This document shows, one piece after another, positions 33,976 through 42,605 of a DNA stretch of 64,000 nt. Numbering within the stretch: the stretch's first letter is position 1; each line of letters begins with the position of its first letter. Source of the stretch: Nocardia spumae. Its GTDB lineage: Bacteria > Actinomycetota > Actinomycetes > Mycobacteriales > Mycobacteriaceae. The notes below the pieces were generated by a model. That model ran no database searches and was not told the origin of the DNA. It saw nothing but the letters and a program-made list of their open reading frames with translations. The stretch spans positions 6,324,001 through 6,388,000 of the forward strand of contig NZ_JAJFZL010000001.1 in NCBI RefSeq assembly GCF_020733635.1. The letters run 5' to 3'. The translations under genes and the position numbers were made by a program.

Positions 33976-34566
33976 CGCGCTGGTCAGCTCGGCGGTCACC
34001 GCGGCGGCGATCACCCGGCCGATCGTGGCCCGGCGTACCTGCCGGCGGTCGGCGCCGGGAGTCGCGTCGCCGGTGACCAGGCGATCGAGCGTGGGCAGGG
34101 TCTGCCAGCTGTAGCACAGCGAGAGCACCGTCGAGAGCACTTCGCGCGCAACGGATTCCGATAGCTCGGGTACCGCGCGCCGGATATCGCCGATCTTGCC
34201 GCGCATGCTGTCGTGGCGCGCGGATTCCGCGACCGGGACGGCCGATTCCAGCCCCTCCCAGCACAGCAGCCGCGCCAGCGCCGGTGCGTCGCAGAGGTGA
34301 TCGAAGAAGCGCATCGCGTAGTCGGCCACCGCCTCCGGCCCCTCCCCTTCGAGCCGCACCGCATCGCCGAGTGCGCCGACTTCCCGGCTGATGACGGTCG
34401 CGAACAGCTGATCCTTGGTCCCGAAGTACTTGTAGATGCGCTCCTTGTTGACGCCCGCGGCGGCGGCGATGCGATCGACCCGCGCACCGGCCAGGCCGCG
34501 CGCGGAGAACTCCACGGCCGCGGCGTCGAGCAGCAGACGTTGGGTGCGTTCGATATCCCAGGCCAT
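33952..34566 (-). CDS. TetR-family repressor
   Basis: 204-residue regulator. DNA-binding domain: TQRLLLDAAAVEFSARGLAG, then RIAAAAGVNKERIYKYFGTK. It is divergent from a small membrane protein gene, and the 100-bp gap holds two inverted copies of an 18-bp site, one close to each start codon. Likely represses itself and the divergent gene. Confidence 0.9.
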   Translation of the reverse strand: MAWDIERTQRLLLDAAAVEFSARGLAGARVDRIAAAAGVNKERIYKYFGTKDQLFATVISREVGALGDAVRLEGEGPEAVADYAMRFFDHLCDAPALARLLCWEGLESAVPVAESARHDSMRGKIGDIRRAVPELSESVAREVLSTVLSLCYSWQTLPTLDRLVTGDATPGADRRQVRRATIGRVIAAAVTAELTSASFAGPQS

Positions 34567-34585
34567 GCACCGAGCCTACCAAGTC

Positions 34586-34651
34586 TCCAACCAAACAGTT
34601 GCAGATCTCGCCGGCGTGGTGTCTACTGTCATCTGCAACCATTCAGTTGGA
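34586..34651. promoter_or_regulatory. paired inverted TetR operators
   Basis: TCCAACCAAACAGTTGCAGAT (34586-34606) and ATCTGCAACCATTCAGTTGGA (34631-34651) are reverse-complement copies, differing only in the central bases. Each arm is itself a dyad, CAAC-N6-GTTG. Two operators facing opposite ways, one per promoter, in the divergent gap. Confidence 0.65.
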
Positions 34652-34666
34652 TTTCTAGGAGTCACC

Positions 34667-34903
34667 GTGCCCAGCACCCCCACCGCTTCCGCCGCGAACA
34701 TTTCGGTACACCAGCGCGCCATCGTCACCTGGCTCGCGATCTTCCCGATGGTGGCCCTCGGCATGACCGTGATGGCGCCGTTCACCGCCGGATGGCACCC
34801 GGTATTGCGCGCCCTGGTACTCACCGCGTTCGTCGTCCCCACAGCGGTGTACCTGGTCGTGCCGCGACTGCTGACGACCTTGCCGCGGATCGTCCGCCGT
34901 TGA
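34667..34903 (+). CDS. small two-helix membrane protein
   Basis: 78 residues from the GTG at 34667, with TAGGAG 6 nt upstream. Two membrane helices (IVTWLAIFPMVALGMTVMAP and ALVLTAFVVPTAVYLVVP) separated by a short TAGWHPVLR loop, similar in size and layout to DUF2798-type proteins. Probably controlled by the divergent TetR; such genes often accompany TetR regulators of detoxification. Confidence 0.75.
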   Translation: MPSTPTASAANISVHQRAIVTWLAIFPMVALGMTVMAPFTAGWHPVLRALVLTAFVVPTAVYLVVPRLLTTLPRIVRR

Positions 34904-35035
34904 GCGACAAGGGATTTCCGATCATTTCGGACACTCGTGCCGACCGGCTCCGATTTCGGTACGTTGGATTGGGTCACCGTACGACCGGTCCGCAGCGCGG
35001 GCCTGTCCACCGCGCCGGCAACAGGGGAGCACAGC

Positions 35036-36262
35036 ATGGCCGAGGTCGACCTCTCCGAGCAGCTCGAGTCGATAGAGCAGGACTTCCACGACGACCCACA
35101 TCGGTACTACGACCGCTGGCGGTCCCACGGTCCCGTGCACCACGTGAAGTTCACCCATCCACACGGGATTCCGTGCTGGGTGGTGATCGGATACGCCGAG
35201 GCGCGCGCCGCGCTCGCCGATCCGCGCCTGCTCAAGGACTCGCGCGGCGCGACCGAACTGTTCCGGCGCAACGGCTCGGACTCGCTGTCGAATTCGGATG
35301 TGCAGGCATTGAGCACCCACATGCTCAACAGCGATCCGCCGGATCACACCCGGTTGCGCAAACTGGTGAACAAGTCGTTCACCGCGCGGCGGGTGGCCGC
35401 CCTGCGTCCCCGCATCGAGGAGATCACCGCGGAGCTGCTCGACGATATGGCGTCTCGGGAACAGGCCGATCTGCTCCGCGATTTCGCGAATCCCCTGCCG
35501 GTCACCGTGATCTGCGAACTGCTGGGTGTGCCGTACGGCGATCGCGACGATTTCCAGGCCTGGACCAAGATCCTGGTCGGCGCGGCGGGCGGGCTCGCCG
35601 ATCGCGATCGCGCCTCCGGGGAGATGGCCGGCTACCTGGCGGAACTGCTGGCGGCCAAGCGGATTCACCCCGGCGACGATCTGCTGTCCGGCCTGGCCAC
35701 CGCACACGACGACGGCGACCGGCTCAGCGATCGGGAACTGGTCGCGATGGCGTTCCTGCTGCTCGTCGCCGGACACGAGACCACCGTCAATCTGATCGGC
35801 AACGGCACCTACGCCCTGCTACGGCATCGATCCCAGTTCGACGCACTGCGCGCCGACCCGACCGGCGTCCCCACCGCGGTGGAGGAATTCCTGCGCCTCG
35901 CGGGCCCGGTCGGCTGGGCGACCCTGCGCTATACCGGTGAGCCGGTCACCATCGGAGGCACCGACATTCCCGCCGGCGAGCTCGTGTATATCGCGCTGAC
36001 GGCGGCCGATCACGATCCGCAGCGCTACGCGCGGCCGTCCGATCTGGATACCACCCGAAATATCAGTGGCCACATGGCTTTCGGTCACGGCATTCACTAC
36101 TGCGTCGGCGCACCACTGGCCCGGATGGAAGCCGCGGTGGCCTTCACCGGACTGCTGCAGCGCTTTCCGAACCTGACGCTCGCACCGGATTTCACGCCTC
36201 GATGGCAACCCAGCCTGTTGATGCGCGGATTGACCGAGCTGCCGGTCCGGCCGCACGGCTGA
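35036..36262 (+). CDS. cytochrome P450
   Basis: 408-residue soluble P450. I-helix LLLVAGHETTVN (about 241-252), ExxR EEFLR (about 283), haem loop FGHGIHYCVG with axial Cys near 355. AGGGGAG lies 7 nt before the ATG. No ferredoxin gene is adjacent, so it must use a partner encoded elsewhere (perhaps the one at 29.9 kb). It lies 132 bp after the small membrane protein gene, possibly with its own promoter. Similar to macrolide- and terpene-hydroxylating CYP107-like enzymes; substrate unknown. Confidence 0.92.
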   Translation: MAEVDLSEQLESIEQDFHDDPHRYYDRWRSHGPVHHVKFTHPHGIPCWVVIGYAEARAALADPRLLKDSRGATELFRRNGSDSLSNSDVQALSTHMLNSDPPDHTRLRKLVNKSFTARRVAALRPRIEEITAELLDDMASREQADLLRDFANPLPVTVICELLGVPYGDRDDFQAWTKILVGAAGGLADRDRASGEMAGYLAELLAAKRIHPGDDLLSGLATAHDDGDRLSDRELVAMAFLLLVAGHETTVNLIGNGTYALLRHRSQFDALRADPTGVPTAVEEFLRLAGPVGWATLRYTGEPVTIGGTDIPAGELVYIALTAADHDPQRYARPSDLDTTRNISGHMAFGHGIHYCVGAPLARMEAAVAFTGLLQRFPNLTLAPDFTPRWQPSLLMRGLTELPVRPHG

Positions 36263-36276
36263 GCCCCTCGGCGACG

Positions 36277-36765
36277 TCAGCGGTCCAATTCCCGCGCCGA
36301 TTCCGAGCCCGCGGTTCCGGTGCGCCGCAGGAAATCGGTGATCACCTCCAGCTCCGCCTCGGAGTACTGTTCGAGCACTTCGTCCATCCGGCCGTTCATC
36401 CCGGCAAGGACCTGAAACAGGGCGGAATTGCGCTCCCGCACGCCACGTAGCGTCACCGCGCGGCGGTCACCGGACTCGGGATCGCGCTCGCGGACGATCC
36501 AGCCACCCTTCTGCAGCCGGTCCAGGATGCCGGTGAGGGTGGCCGGATGCAATCCGGTGCGGTGCGCCAGCGCGGTCGGTGTGATGGCGCCCTGTCGATT
36601 GATCAGATCGAGACAGGTCCAATCCACATCACGCAGTTCGACCTTTCCACCGAACCGGCGGTTGAGCAGGGCGAGCTGAATATTCAGATCGCGTAGCGCG
36701 TCCTTGACCGCGACGGTCAGCCGGCGCCGCTGCTGCGCGGATGTGGTTTCCGACTGTGCGCTCAT
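36277..36765 (-). CDS. MarR-family regulator
   Basis: 162-residue winged-helix repressor from the ATG at 36765 (GGAGGG 5 nt upstream). Core: TPTALAHRTGLHPATLTGIL and DRLQKGGWIVRERDPESGDR with a normal wing. It is transcribed in the same direction as the nitroreductase upstream (36826-37272). An imperfect dyad directly before its start suggests autoregulation. Confidence 0.88.
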   Translation of the reverse strand: MSAQSETTSAQQRRRLTVAVKDALRDLNIQLALLNRRFGGKVELRDVDWTCLDLINRQGAITPTALAHRTGLHPATLTGILDRLQKGGWIVRERDPESGDRRAVTLRGVRERNSALFQVLAGMNGRMDEVLEQYSEAELEVITDFLRRTGTAGSESARELDR

Positions 36766-36780
36766 CGATCCCTCCGGTCC

Positions 36781-36803
36781 TATCATACGGTTTCCATATG
36801 ATA
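36781..36803. promoter_or_regulatory. MarR-type dyad upstream of the regulator
   Basis: TATCATA and TATGATA flank GG-TTT-CC (one unpaired base on each side), a 23-bp near-palindrome 16-38 bp before the MarR start and just after the nitroreductase stop. Size suits a MarR dimer site; likely autoregulatory. Confidence 0.55.
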
Positions 36804-36825
36804 TCGCGATCCGGAGGGACCCGGC

Positions 36826-37272
36826 TCACCGCAGCGCTTCCACCCGGAACACCGCGATGCGCTCGGCCGCGGCGGCTACTCCGTCCGGAGACGACTGTTG
36901 CGCCAAACCGGTTGTCACGAACCGGCTTCCGACACTCGCCGGCCCGGCCGCCACCAGTTCCCGCAGCAGTGGCCGGCGCTGCTCGACCGGAATCTCCACC
37001 AACCGCGCGGCCGATGATCGCCGCCCACGGCTGAGAGTCACCGATTCGGCCGCGCGCACATTGGCCACCCACGCGGCCTTCGGATACGCCTGCACGATGT
37101 ATCGCCCGCCGGCGAGTTCGTTGACCGCGATCGGGAAGGTCCGCGGCTGCCCGCTACGCCTCCCGGCGACGGTGAGCAGGTGCATCGGCCCGAATCCGAG
37201 CCCCAGTCGTTGCAACCCGACGACGACCCGATTGAACCGATTGACCCTTCGCCGATACCGCTGCGCATCCAT
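36826..37272 (-). CDS. deazaflavin-dependent nitroreductase (PF04075 type)
   Basis: 148-residue Ddn-like protein: MHLLTVAGRRSGQPRTFPIA (cofactor phosphate loop) and YIVQAYPKAAWVANVRAAES. The ATG at 37272 is preferred over 37287 because GGAGG lies 8 nt before it. Sits 60 bp upstream of the MarR gene on the same strand and probably forms a MarR-controlled redox operon. Second of two such enzymes in the window (the other is at 16.0 kb). Confidence 0.85.
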   Translation of the reverse strand: MDAQRYRRRVNRFNRVVVGLQRLGLGFGPMHLLTVAGRRSGQPRTFPIAVNELAGGRYIVQAYPKAAWVANVRAAESVTLSRGRRSSAARLVEIPVEQRRPLLRELVAAGPASVGSRFVTTGLAQQSSPDGVAAAAERIAVFRVEALR

Positions 37273-37628
37273 CTCCGCGACCTCCATCTATCCGATAACC
37301 GTATTCTACGATTCTCATATCATATCCGAACAGTAGGAAATCGGCACGACGATCACCCGCTCCGACCAGCGTCGAAACCTTGCGATCGCCGCCCTCCCGG
37401 CAGGTGGCACAAGTGCGCCAGAACACGTCCGCCGCCGGGGTCCGACAGCGGACAGACCGGCAAACCCCGTGCATACACCCCATGAACCAGCTCCACCAGC
37501 ACATTCACCGGACGGTGAGAATGCCGCGGCGACCCCCGATACGCCCCGGCGCAATCCCCGATCATGGTCGAGGTGGTCTATCGTCCGGTCACGAATTCAT
37601 AACCCTTCTTTCTTTCAATGGAGACCTC
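37273..37628. other. 356-bp gap upstream of nitroreductase and MHYT genes
   Basis: Divergent gap that must carry promoters for both neighbours. The part next to the nitroreductase is A/T-rich (37300-37345) and includes ATATCATATC, similar to the arms of the MarR dyad at 36781. A weak minus-strand reading frame (37353-37565) is listed separately. Confidence 0.4.
37353..37565 (-). CDS. possible small hypothetical protein, 70 residues
   Basis: Open frame from an ATG at 37565, with a GC3-rich codon pattern in its middle part (VNVLVELVHGVYARGLPVCP, LSDPGGGRVLAHLCHLPGG). There is no clear ribosome site. The central stretch looks protein-like but matches no family I know; it could be a fragment of a larger gene. 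Low certainty. Confidence 0.35.
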   Translation of the reverse strand: MIGDCAGAYRGSPRHSHRPVNVLVELVHGVYARGLPVCPLSDPGGGRVLAHLCHLPGGRRSQGFDAGRSG

Positions 37629-38504
37629 GTGCTCGAGCTGGACCACTTCAGCCACGGCTGGGTTACCCCCGTCCTGGCTTACATCATGTCCGTCATCGGA
37701 TCGGTCCTGGCGCTGCGCTGCGCCACCCACGCCCGGGCCTCGCGGTGGCCGGGCGGCTGGCTCGTCGCCGCCGCCATCTCACTCGGCGGCGCCGGAATCT
37801 GGGTCATGCATTTCACCGCCATGCTCGGTTTCTCGATCCACGGCGTGAGCATCCGCTACGACGTGCCCATGACCCTGCTCAGCGCGGCGATCGCGATCGT
37901 CGTGGTCTGGGTCGGACTGTCGATCGTGGTGCGCGGGCACCGGGAGGCGATCGCACTGCCCCTGGGCGGCATGATCACCGGTTTCGGTGTCGCGGCCATG
38001 CACTACCTCGGGATGTACGCCATGCACGCCGGGGCTCACATCGAGTACAGCACGGGACTGGTGGCACTGTCGCTACTGATCGCCGTGGTCGCGGCGACCG
38101 CGGCGCTGTGGTTCGTCCTGCACGTGCGCGGCATCTCCGCGACCGTCGGCGCGGCACTGATCATGGGCCTGGCGGTATGCGGAATGCACTACACCGGAAT
38201 GGCATCCATGCAGGCGCATCACATGGATCAGATGACAGAGCAGTCCGGTGTCGATTCGGTCCAATTGCTCACCCCGCTGATCATGGTGGTCACCCTCGTC
38301 ACCATGATGCTGATCGTGCTGGTCGGCCTCGCCGAGATCGATGCGCCGTCGCGCCGCGAATCCGTTTCCACCACAGACGAACCGGCCCTGGCCGACAGTG
38401 GCCGCGCCTGGCCGCGCGCATACACCGCGGAATCCCCCGCACCGCAGCAGACGGCACCGGCCTTCAGCCTGCAGGCGAACGCCAAGCGGCGGCCCCCGCG
38501 GTAG
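37629..38504 (+). CDS. MHYT-domain membrane sensor protein
   Basis: 291-residue integral membrane protein with seven hydrophobic segments. Three MHYT-type motifs are visible (VMHFTAML, AMHYLGMYAMH, GMHYTGMASM); their Met and His residues are proposed to bind copper and sense O2, CO or NO. No GGDEF/EAL output domain is attached, and the C-terminal 50 residues are hydrophilic. The GTG at 37629 follows GGAG by 6 nt. Role: gas or metal sensing by inference. Confidence 0.9.
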   Translation: MLELDHFSHGWVTPVLAYIMSVIGSVLALRCATHARASRWPGGWLVAAAISLGGAGIWVMHFTAMLGFSIHGVSIRYDVPMTLLSAAIAIVVVWVGLSIVVRGHREAIALPLGGMITGFGVAAMHYLGMYAMHAGAHIEYSTGLVALSLLIAVVAATAALWFVLHVRGISATVGAALIMGLAVCGMHYTGMASMQAHHMDQMTEQSGVDSVQLLTPLIMVVTLVTMMLIVLVGLAEIDAPSRRESVSTTDEPALADSGRAWPRAYTAESPAPQQTAPAFSLQANAKRRPPR

Positions 38505-38525
38505 TCCCCCGCGGGCCACGGACGA

Positions 38526-38570
38526 ACGAGCGGCTGAGCACCACCGGGTTGGTGGTGCTCAGCCGCTCGT
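38526..38570. terminator. bidirectional hairpin terminator with a perfect 20-bp stem
   Basis: ACGAGCGGCTGAGCACCACC (38526-38545), loop GGGTT, then the exact complement (38551-38570). It lies between the convergent MHYT and hypothetical genes and includes the last four codons and stop of the minus-strand gene. A stem this long and GC-rich should terminate both transcripts. Confidence 0.85.
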
Positions 38571-38834
38571 CTTCCGGACCCATTCGTCGGCAGCCGCTGT
38601 GGCCTCCGCGACCGACCGCGCACTGACCTCGCGCAACATCCGGCCCTCGCGATCCTCGACGCGCCAGGAGCAGGTGGTGCGGGTTGTCGGCTTCACCGAT
38701 CCGCGGACCGCGCCGAAATCCTTGACCAGCCGCCAGCGGTCGGCGTCTCCGGCCAATTCCCAGCCATCGACCGCGTCCGAGGGGCGAATCGGCCCGAACG
38801 GCCCGTCGCCGGCAGTCGACCGGGTGTCGGCCAC
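38559..38834 (-). CDS. hypothetical protein, 91 residues
   Basis: GTG start at 38834 with GGAGGAGGGG 4-13 nt upstream, an excellent ribosome site. The protein begins VADTRSTAGDGPFGPIRPSD and includes CSWRVEDREGRMLREVSARS and EATAAADEWVRKTSG; soluble, no signal. The central RVEDREGRMLRE with a C-terminal helix resembles small DUF2188-like proteins only loosely. Its 3' end lies in the terminator stem. Confidence 0.7.
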   Translation of the reverse strand: MADTRSTAGDGPFGPIRPSDAVDGWELAGDADRWRLVKDFGAVRGSVKPTTRTTCSWRVEDREGRMLREVSARSVAEATAAADEWVRKTSG

Positions 38835-38997
38835 TGGTCCCCTCCTCCACGATTCGCACTGCGAGACGGTACTGCGAGACGATACTGAGCAGCACCTGTT
38901 CAGATCGCGGTACCGGCTCACATTGTCGCGCAACACATCATCGTGGCGGAATCGAACCCGAGATCCCGGGTCACCCGGCGGCACACCCGCGGCGGCG

Positions 38998-39576
38998 TCA
39001 GTAGCGACGCGCGCCGGCGACCGGCATCTCCGACATCGGCGAACGCACGACGCCGATACCGTCGCTGGCCGAATGCACCACGGTGCCGTCACCGGCGTAC
39101 AGCGCGGAATGCCCACCGCCGTAGAACGAGACCATATCCCCGGGTCGCAGGGCGTCCAGCGAGACCGGGTCGCCGGCCGCGAGCTGGTCGTAGCTCGTGC
39201 GGGGCAGCTCCACACCGACCTGCCGATAGGCCCACTGCACGAGCCCCGAGCAGTCGAAGGCGTCGGGCCCGGTGGCGCCGGTCCGGTAGGCCGATCCGAG
39301 TTTGGTCTCGGCGATTCCGAGCGCACGCTCACCGATGGTTTCGACCGGTTGCGGCGGCGCCGGGGGTATTTCCGGAATGAGTCCCGGAATTGCGAACCCC
39401 GGCGGGAGCGGAATTCCCGGGACGACCGGGGGAAATAATGGGGATTGGGCATGTACCGGACCGGCACTCGCCGTCAGCATGCCCGCCGCGCCGAGCGAGA
39501 TGACCAGTGTTGCCGAAGTCGACCAGGCAAAACGACGCAGAAAGCGGGTACATCGACCTTCATCGGTTCCTGCCAT
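38998..39576 (-). CDS. secreted NlpC/P60 (C40) peptidoglycan endopeptidase
   Basis: 192-residue cell-wall hydrolase cleaving peptide stems. Signal peptide about 1-43 (SATLVISLGAAGMLTASAGP-VHAQ), then a proline-rich linker (PPVVPGIPLPPGFAIPGLIP) and the NlpC/P60 domain: catalytic Cys in DAFDCSGLVQWAY and His in GGGHSALYAGDGTVVHSA. GGAGGAAC lies 6 nt before the ATG. RipB/RipD-like in size. Monocistronic. Confidence 0.92.
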   Translation of the reverse strand: MAGTDEGRCTRFLRRFAWSTSATLVISLGAAGMLTASAGPVHAQSPLFPPVVPGIPLPPGFAIPGLIPEIPPAPPQPVETIGERALGIAETKLGSAYRTGATGPDAFDCSGLVQWAYRQVGVELPRTSYDQLAAGDPVSLDALRPGDMVSFYGGGHSALYAGDGTVVHSASDGIGVVRSPMSEMPVAGARRY

Positions 39577-39765
39577 GATGCGTTCCTCCGAGTCTCGTAC
39601 AGAGAGCAGATTTAGCGAACACCACGGTGATCTGACGATCGTCGAATCCGGGGAGCAATGATTCGCCAACTGCGGGGAGAAACCTAATACGAACACACCA
39701 TTTCGAATAACGAAATGATAAACTCGGGAAATACGGCAGATATCGAGGGTATCTCGATACAATCC

Positions 39766-41199
39766 CTACCGTCGATCGGATGCGACCTCGGTGTCGCCAC
39801 GGGTGGCCAGCACCGAATGCCGGCGGCTGTAGCCGAGGTAGACCACCGCGCCGATGGCGAACCAGATCGCGAAGCGCAACCAGGTCACCGGCTGCAGATA
39901 GGTGATCAGCCAGATCGAGAAGCCGATACCCACCAGCGGCACCACCGGCATGCCCGGCGTCCGGAACCCGCGCGGCAGATCGGGGCGGCGATAGCGCAGC
40001 ACGATCACCGCCACACACACCACGATGAACGCCAGCAGGATGCCGATATTGGTCAGCTCGGCGGCCTGGCCGATCGGCAGCAAGCCCGCGATCACCGCCG
40101 CGGCGGCGCCGACGATCCAGGTGATCCGAGTCGGCACTTGCCGCACCGCATGGGTTTTGGCGAACCAGCGGGGCAGCAGACCGTCGCGGCTCATCGAGTA
40201 CCAGACGCGCGTGACGCCGAGCATGAAGGTGAACAGCACGGTCATGATGCCGACGATCGCTCCCGCCGCGATCAGGCTGCCCAGCCCCGGCAGTCCAACC
40301 GAGGCGAAGGCCGAGGACAGTCCGCTCTCGGGATCGATCTCGGTGTAGTGCTGCATGCCGGTGAGTACCACGCAGACCAGCACGTAGAGCACCATCGAGA
40401 TCGCCAGCGACAGCAGAATCGCCTTGGGCAGATGACGTTTGGCATCCACCGACTCCTCGGCCGCGGTCGACATCGCGTCGTAGCCGAAGACGGCGAAGAA
40501 GACCGTCGCGGCTCCGGTCACCGCACCGGACATGCCGAACGGGAAGTACGGATGGTAGTTCGCGGAATCGATATGGAAGAAGCCGACCACGATCACCACC
40601 ACGACGACCACGATCTTCAGGGCCACCACGAAGGTCTCGAACCGAGCGGCGGCCCGGATGCCGAGATTGAGCAGGAAGGCGATCAGCAGGCACAGCAGTG
40701 CCGCGAACAGATCCACCACGTGACCGTGCCCGGTGCCCGGCGCACCCAGCATCCAGTCCGGAAGCGCGACATCCCACTGCCCCAACAGGAATTGGATGTA
40801 TCCGGAGATGCCGATCGCGACCACCGAGACGATCGCGGTGTATTCGAGCAGCAGATCCCAGCCGATGAACCAGCCCACCGGCTCACCCAGGACGGCGTAT
40901 CCGTAGGTGTAGGCCGATCCCGCGCGCGGAATCAATCCCGCGAATTCGGCATAGGACAGCGCGGCCGCCGCACTGGCGACACCGGCGATCAGGAAGGAGA
41001 TGAGGACGGCCGGCCCGGCGGTATCGTGCGCGACCGATCCGGCGAGCGCGAAGATTCCGGCTCCGATGATGCCGCCCACGCCGATGGCGGTCAGCTGCCA
41101 CAACCCCAGCGTGCGATGCAGGGCTGTCGGGGAATCATCGCTGATCTGGTCGATCGGCTTGCGCCGGAAGAACTCTCGTAGCGCTGGACTGGTTCGCAT
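39766..41199 (-). CDS. APC-family amino-acid permease (CAT/YfnA type)
   Basis: 477-residue membrane transporter with 12 predicted helices. Characteristic segments are TAIGVGGIIGAGIFALAG (TM1 substrate loop), SAAAALSYAEFAGLIPRAGS, and FFAVFGYDAMSTAAEESVDA. AAGGAGC lies 6 nt before the ATG at 41199. Cationic or broad-range amino acids are typical substrates. It is divergent from the P450 at 41391. Confidence 0.9.
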   Translation of the reverse strand: MRTSPALREFFRRKPIDQISDDSPTALHRTLGLWQLTAIGVGGIIGAGIFALAGSVAHDTAGPAVLISFLIAGVASAAAALSYAEFAGLIPRAGSAYTYGYAVLGEPVGWFIGWDLLLEYTAIVSVVAIGISGYIQFLLGQWDVALPDWMLGAPGTGHGHVVDLFAALLCLLIAFLLNLGIRAAARFETFVVALKIVVVVVVIVVGFFHIDSANYHPYFPFGMSGAVTGAATVFFAVFGYDAMSTAAEESVDAKRHLPKAILLSLAISMVLYVLVCVVLTGMQHYTEIDPESGLSSAFASVGLPGLGSLIAAGAIVGIMTVLFTFMLGVTRVWYSMSRDGLLPRWFAKTHAVRQVPTRITWIVGAAAAVIAGLLPIGQAAELTNIGILLAFIVVCVAVIVLRYRRPDLPRGFRTPGMPVVPLVGIGFSIWLITYLQPVTWLRFAIWFAIGAVVYLGYSRRHSVLATRGDTEVASDRR

Positions 41200-41355
41200 G
41201 GGCGCTCCTTGTCCTCCGGGCGGTGTCCGGCCGGCGGTGCCGGTGCGCTCACCGTACCGATCCCGCCGGAGAAGCGCGCGGCATTCGATCCGGCGCCGCG
41301 ACCCGCCGGTCCCCCGCCCGGCCCGGACGAATCCGATCATCCCTGAAACAGGTTG

Positions 41356-41390
41356 TAGACATATGCTGTCATTTGTCTTACTGTCGATAC
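41356..41390 (+). promoter_or_regulatory. leaderless promoter of the P450-TetR operon
   Basis: TAGACA (41356-41361), 17-bp spacer, TACTGT (41379-41384), and the ATG at 41391 begins 6 nt after the -10. There is no ribosome site, so transcription probably starts at the A of the ATG. TGTC/GACA half-sites are frequent around it (GACA-N5-TGTC at 41358-41370), a possible operator for the downstream TetR. Confidence 0.55.
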
Positions 41391-42605
41391 ATGAGTAACG
41401 CGGTGTCTCAGGAAGCACGTTTCACCTTGCGGTCCGGTGAGACCTGGCGCGATCCCTGGCCCATGTACGCCGCCCTCCGGGCCCACGATCCGGTGCACCA
41501 TGTGGTGCCCGAGGGGCGACCGCAGGACGACTACTACGTGCTGTCGCGATACGCCGATATCTATGCGGCCGTACGCGATCCGGAGACGTTCTCCTCGGCG
41601 CAGGGCCTCACCGTCGACTACAACAACCTCACCGAGATCGGGCTGGGCGAGAATCGGCCCTTCGTCTTCACCGATCCGCCGGATCACACCGTCTTCCGTC
41701 GTCGCGTCGCCAAGGGGTTCACCCCGCGCCAGGTCCAGGAGATCCGGCCCGCGGTCGAGGCCTTCGTGATCGAGCGGCTGGAACGACTGCGCGCCGAGGG
41801 CGGCGGCGATATCTCGGCCGAACTGTTCAAACCGTTGCCGACCATGGTGGTGGCGCACTATCTCGGTGTGCCCGAGGCGGATCGGGCCAAGTTCGACGAG
41901 TGGAGCGAGGCGATCGTGGCCGCCTCCGCGACCGGCGGCATTCAGCACGCCCAAGACGCCGTCGGTGAGCTGTCGCAGTACTTCATCGCGATGATCGACC
42001 AGCGCAAACTCGAACCCGCCGACGACACCGTCTCCCATCTGGTGGCCTCCGGTCTGGGCGCCGAGGGCGATGTCGGCGAGATCCTGCAGATCATCGGCTT
42101 CGCGTTCACGATGATCACCGGCGGCAACGACACCACCACCGGAAATCTCGGCGGCGCGGTGCAATTGCTGACCACCGAACCCGGCCAGCGGCGGCGGCTG
42201 CTCGACGATCCGAGCCTGATCCCCGCCGCGGTCGACGAGTTCCTGCGGATGACCTCGCCGGTACAGGGGCTGGCCCGCACCACCACCCGCGATGTGGAGA
42301 TCGAGGGCGTGACCATCCCCGCCGGCCGCCGCGTACTGATGCTGTACGCGTCGGCCAATCGCGATGAGAGCGAATACGGCTCGGACGCGGGCGCACTCGA
42401 TGTCACCCGGAATCCGAGGAATATCCTCACCTTCGGCAACGGCAATCACCACTGCCTCGGCGCGGCCGCCGCGCGGATGCAGGCGACCATCGCACTGCGG
42501 GAACTGCTGACCCGCTGCCCGGACTTCACCGTCGACATCGACGGTGTCCGCTACACCGACGGCAACTATGTCCGCTGGCCGGTCAACGTCCCGTTCGTGC
42601 CATGA
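41391..42605 (+). CDS. cytochrome P450, steroid/fatty-acid-type I-helix
   Basis: 404-residue P450. The I-helix reads TMITGGNDTTTG, with N-D in place of the common H/E-T pair, recalling the AGN-type motifs of steroid-oxidising CYP125/142; ExxR is DEFLR and the haem loop FGNGNHHCLGAAAAR. It overlaps a TetR gene by 4 bp (ATGA) and lies before a FadE-like acyl-CoA dehydrogenase, hinting at lipid or sterol side-chain oxidation. That link is inference. Confidence 0.92.
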   Translation: MSNAVSQEARFTLRSGETWRDPWPMYAALRAHDPVHHVVPEGRPQDDYYVLSRYADIYAAVRDPETFSSAQGLTVDYNNLTEIGLGENRPFVFTDPPDHTVFRRRVAKGFTPRQVQEIRPAVEAFVIERLERLRAEGGGDISAELFKPLPTMVVAHYLGVPEADRAKFDEWSEAIVAASATGGIQHAQDAVGELSQYFIAMIDQRKLEPADDTVSHLVASGLGAEGDVGEILQIIGFAFTMITGGNDTTTGNLGGAVQLLTTEPGQRRRLLDDPSLIPAAVDEFLRMTSPVQGLARTTTRDVEIEGVTIPAGRRVLMLYASANRDESEYGSDAGALDVTRNPRNILTFGNGNHHCLGAAAARMQATIALRELLTRCPDFTVDIDGVRYTDGNYVRWPVNVPFVP

